A DNA stretch of 7,653 nt, taken from assembly GCA_900545015.1 (NCBI GenBank), contig UQXJ01000050.1, positions 1 through 7,653 of the forward strand, written 5' to 3'. The notes beneath the pieces are model-generated. The model saw nothing but the letters and a program-made list of their open reading frames with translations, ran no database searches and had not been told where the DNA came from. Positions 6,638 to 7,653 of the stretch are shown one piece after another (the stretch's first letter is position 1; each line of letters begins with the position of its first letter). The translations under genes and the position numbers were made by a program. The stretch comes from an uncultured Mollicutes bacterium (GTDB lineage Bacteria > Bacillota_I > Bacilli_A > RFN20 > CAG-826).

Positions 6638-7036
6638 TTAACGTTTTGAGAATTGTGATGCTCTTCTTGCTTTTTTGAGACCGTATTTCTTTCTTTCTTT
6701 GCTTCTTGCGTTTCTAGTAAGCATTCCGTTAACTTTTAATGCTCCTCTATCTTCGCCAGCTTCAAGTAAAGCTCTAGCAATACCAAGTCTGATAGCACCA
6801 GCTTGTCCTGTGTATCCGCCACCATTGACGTCAACAAGGATATCATATTTTGAATCGACACCTAAGATTGTAAGAGGTTGTTTTAAATCGATGACAAGAA
6901 CATCATGTGGGAAGTATTCTCTAACATCCTTACCATTTACTGTGATTGTACCTTTACCAGCTTTGATGAATACTCTAGCAACACTAGATTTTCTTCTACC
7001 TGTTCCGTAAAAATACTTTACTGCACTTTTAGCCAT
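6638..7036 (-). CDS. rpsI: 30S ribosomal protein S9 (uS9)
   Basis: Structural protein of the small ribosomal subunit head, 132 residues, close to the usual 130. Family hallmarks are present: GTGRRKSSVARV near the start, the signature around residues 72-90 (GGGYTGQAGAIRLGIARAL) and the basic C-terminal tail KKARRASQFSKR, whose last arginine contacts the P-site tRNA in known structures. The start is fixed by GGAGG 9 nt before the ATG. That binding site lies inside the final codons of rplM, and the ATG overlaps the rplM stop in TAATG, so translation of the two genes is probably coupled. It is the last gene of the operon. Confidence 0.98.
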   Translation of the reverse strand: MAKSAVKYFYGTGRRKSSVARVFIKAGKGTITVNGKDVREYFPHDVLVIDLKQPLTILGVDSKYDILVDVNGGGYTGQAGAIRLGIARALLEAGEDRGALKVNGMLTRNARSKERKKYGLKKARRASQFSKR

Positions 7037-7494
7037 TAGTTATTTCCTCCGAATTTCTTGAAGTTTAATACTTCTGGGTTTTGAGCTTGATGTTTGTGCT
7101 CAGCACCTTTGTAAACAAATAACTTTTTAGCCATTTGTCTTCCGAGTCTTCCTTTTGGTAACATTCCCCAAACAACTCTTTCCATTAACTCTTCTGGATA
7201 TCTTTCTAACATATCTTCAAGAGTTCTGATTCTCATACCGCCATTGTAGCCACTTACGTTATAGTATTTCTTGTTTATTGGTTTGTGTGTACCACTAACA
7301 CTTACCTTTTCACAATTAATTACAATAATGTAATCTCCACAATCTTGGTTTGGTGTCCAAGATGGTTTTTCCTTACCCATTAAATAAACAGCAATTTCAC
7401 TTGCTAATCTTCCTAAAGGTTTGTCTGTTGCATCGACGACATACCATTTACGAGTAATTTCTTCCTTCTTTAAACTTGTAGTTTCTCTATTCAT
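7036..7494 (-). CDS. rplM: 50S ribosomal protein L13 (uL13)
   Basis: Early-assembling large-subunit protein of 152 residues, slightly longer than the usual 142-148 because of an N-terminal leader (MNRETTSLKKEEI) before the conserved KWYVVDATDKPLGRLAS. The family signature LPKGRLGRQMAKKLFVYKG (residues about 112-130) and the following EHKHQAQNPE are intact. The start is set by GGAGG 10 nt upstream of the ATG. It shares one base with rpsI (TAATG), the standard L13-S9 arrangement. It is probably transcribed from a promoter about 75 nt upstream. Confidence 0.98.
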   Translation of the reverse strand: MNRETTSLKKEEITRKWYVVDATDKPLGRLASEIAVYLMGKEKPSWTPNQDCGDYIIVINCEKVSVSGTHKPINKKYYNVSGYNGGMRIRTLEDMLERYPEELMERVVWGMLPKGRLGRQMAKKLFVYKGAEHKHQAQNPEVLNFKKFGGNN

Positions 7495-7560
7495 AATTCA
7501 CTATCCTCCATATTCTTAAAATCTTACCGGGACTTTAATTTTCTGAATTAGTGTCGTGTA
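7495..7560 (-). promoter_or_regulatory. 5' leader of rplM-rpsI, possible L13 leader
   Basis: About 65 nt of untranslated leader would separate the predicted start of transcription from the rplM ATG. It can form a small stem (TAATT with AATTA) and carries a comparatively GC-rich patch (GTCCCGGTAAGA) before the ribosome binding site. Several Firmicutes have an autoregulatory L13 leader at this place; whether this one fits the family model cannot be judged by eye. Confidence 0.3.
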
Positions 7561-7566
7561 ATATTT

Positions 7567-7595
7567 TATATATTTATAATATATAAGTAAAGCAA
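7567..7595 (-). promoter_or_regulatory. Probable promoter of rplM-rpsI
   Basis: On the minus strand TTGCTT (7595-7590) and TATATA (7572-7567) are separated by 17 bp, predicting a start near 7560. The surroundings are very AT-rich, so the exact boxes are uncertain, but a promoter is expected here. The remaining bases to the right edge (7596-7653) show no recognisable gene. Confidence 0.45.
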
Positions 7596-7653
7596 AAATA
7601 TTTTTAAATCCTTTTTTGCAGTTGCGTGCTCTAAGTATCGATTTCATCGATGT

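Noticed and set aside
6675..7010. 111-codon plus-strand frame across rpsI
   Set aside because: Antisense to the conserved S9 gene; Pro/Ser/Leu-rich composition typical of reverse-strand shadows.
405..7494. CRISPR array, tRNA, rRNA or insertion sequence
   Set aside because: No regularly spaced short repeats, no tRNA-like or conserved rRNA segments, and no transposase-like protein or terminal inverted repeats were seen.
7592..7653. A/T-rich inverted repeat (GCAAAAA / TTTTTGC) and repeated ATCGAT at the right edge as a terminator or gene end
   Set aside because: The stem is mostly A-T, the loop is long, and no recognisable coding sequence ends beside it within the window.

Overview
The window reads as an AT-rich, low-GC Gram-positive-type chromosome, in the Bacilli/Mollicutes neighbourhood (for example uncultured RF39-like or Acholeplasma/Erysipelotrichia-like lineages; this is inference). 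The genes use strong GGAGG-type ribosome binding sites and compact intrinsic terminators. Tryptophan in the recognisable proteins is encoded by TGG, so nothing points to the Mycoplasma code in which UGA means Trp.

Layout. Positions 1-108 (minus): start of a gene running off the left edge. 109-404: non-coding, AT-rich, with the pepC terminator at 333-374. 405-1793 (minus): aminopeptidase C of the papain-like bleomycin hydrolase family, with an intact catalytic Cys/His/Asn. 1794-1978: divergent intergenic region with a near-consensus promoter for the rightward genes and a 24-bp dyad just upstream of it. 1979-4684 (plus): a large exported or membrane-anchored protein of 901 residues that I do not recognise. 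4842-6467 (plus; frame open back to 4653): a second large protein of the same kind, without a convincing start signal. 6517-6614: two back-to-back terminators at the convergent junction. 6638-7494 (minus): rplM-rpsI, the L13-S9 ribosomal operon, with overlapping stop and start codons, a probable promoter and a short leader at its 5' side.

The main point of interest is the plus-strand pair at 1979-6467, which sits like an accessory insert between two ordinary housekeeping units of opposite orientation. By eye both proteins are built from repeats of a module of about 260-280 residues: a short helical opening, beta-strand-rich sequence, a polar helical stretch, then more strands. Gene 1 holds about three full modules and the first ~20 residues of a fourth. 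It then goes out of frame exactly where a second copy of the same module opening begins, in a different frame, and continues as ORF 2. A 24-bp imperfect direct repeat, offset by 97 bp (not a multiple of 3), marks this junction. The arrangement suggests one long multi-module surface protein disrupted by, or two paralogues joined through, recombination at module openings. No biochemical function can be assigned from sequence alone.

PepC would act in the cytosol on imported or internal peptides. L13 and S9 are ribosomal. Nothing in the sequence links the surface proteins functionally to either neighbour.
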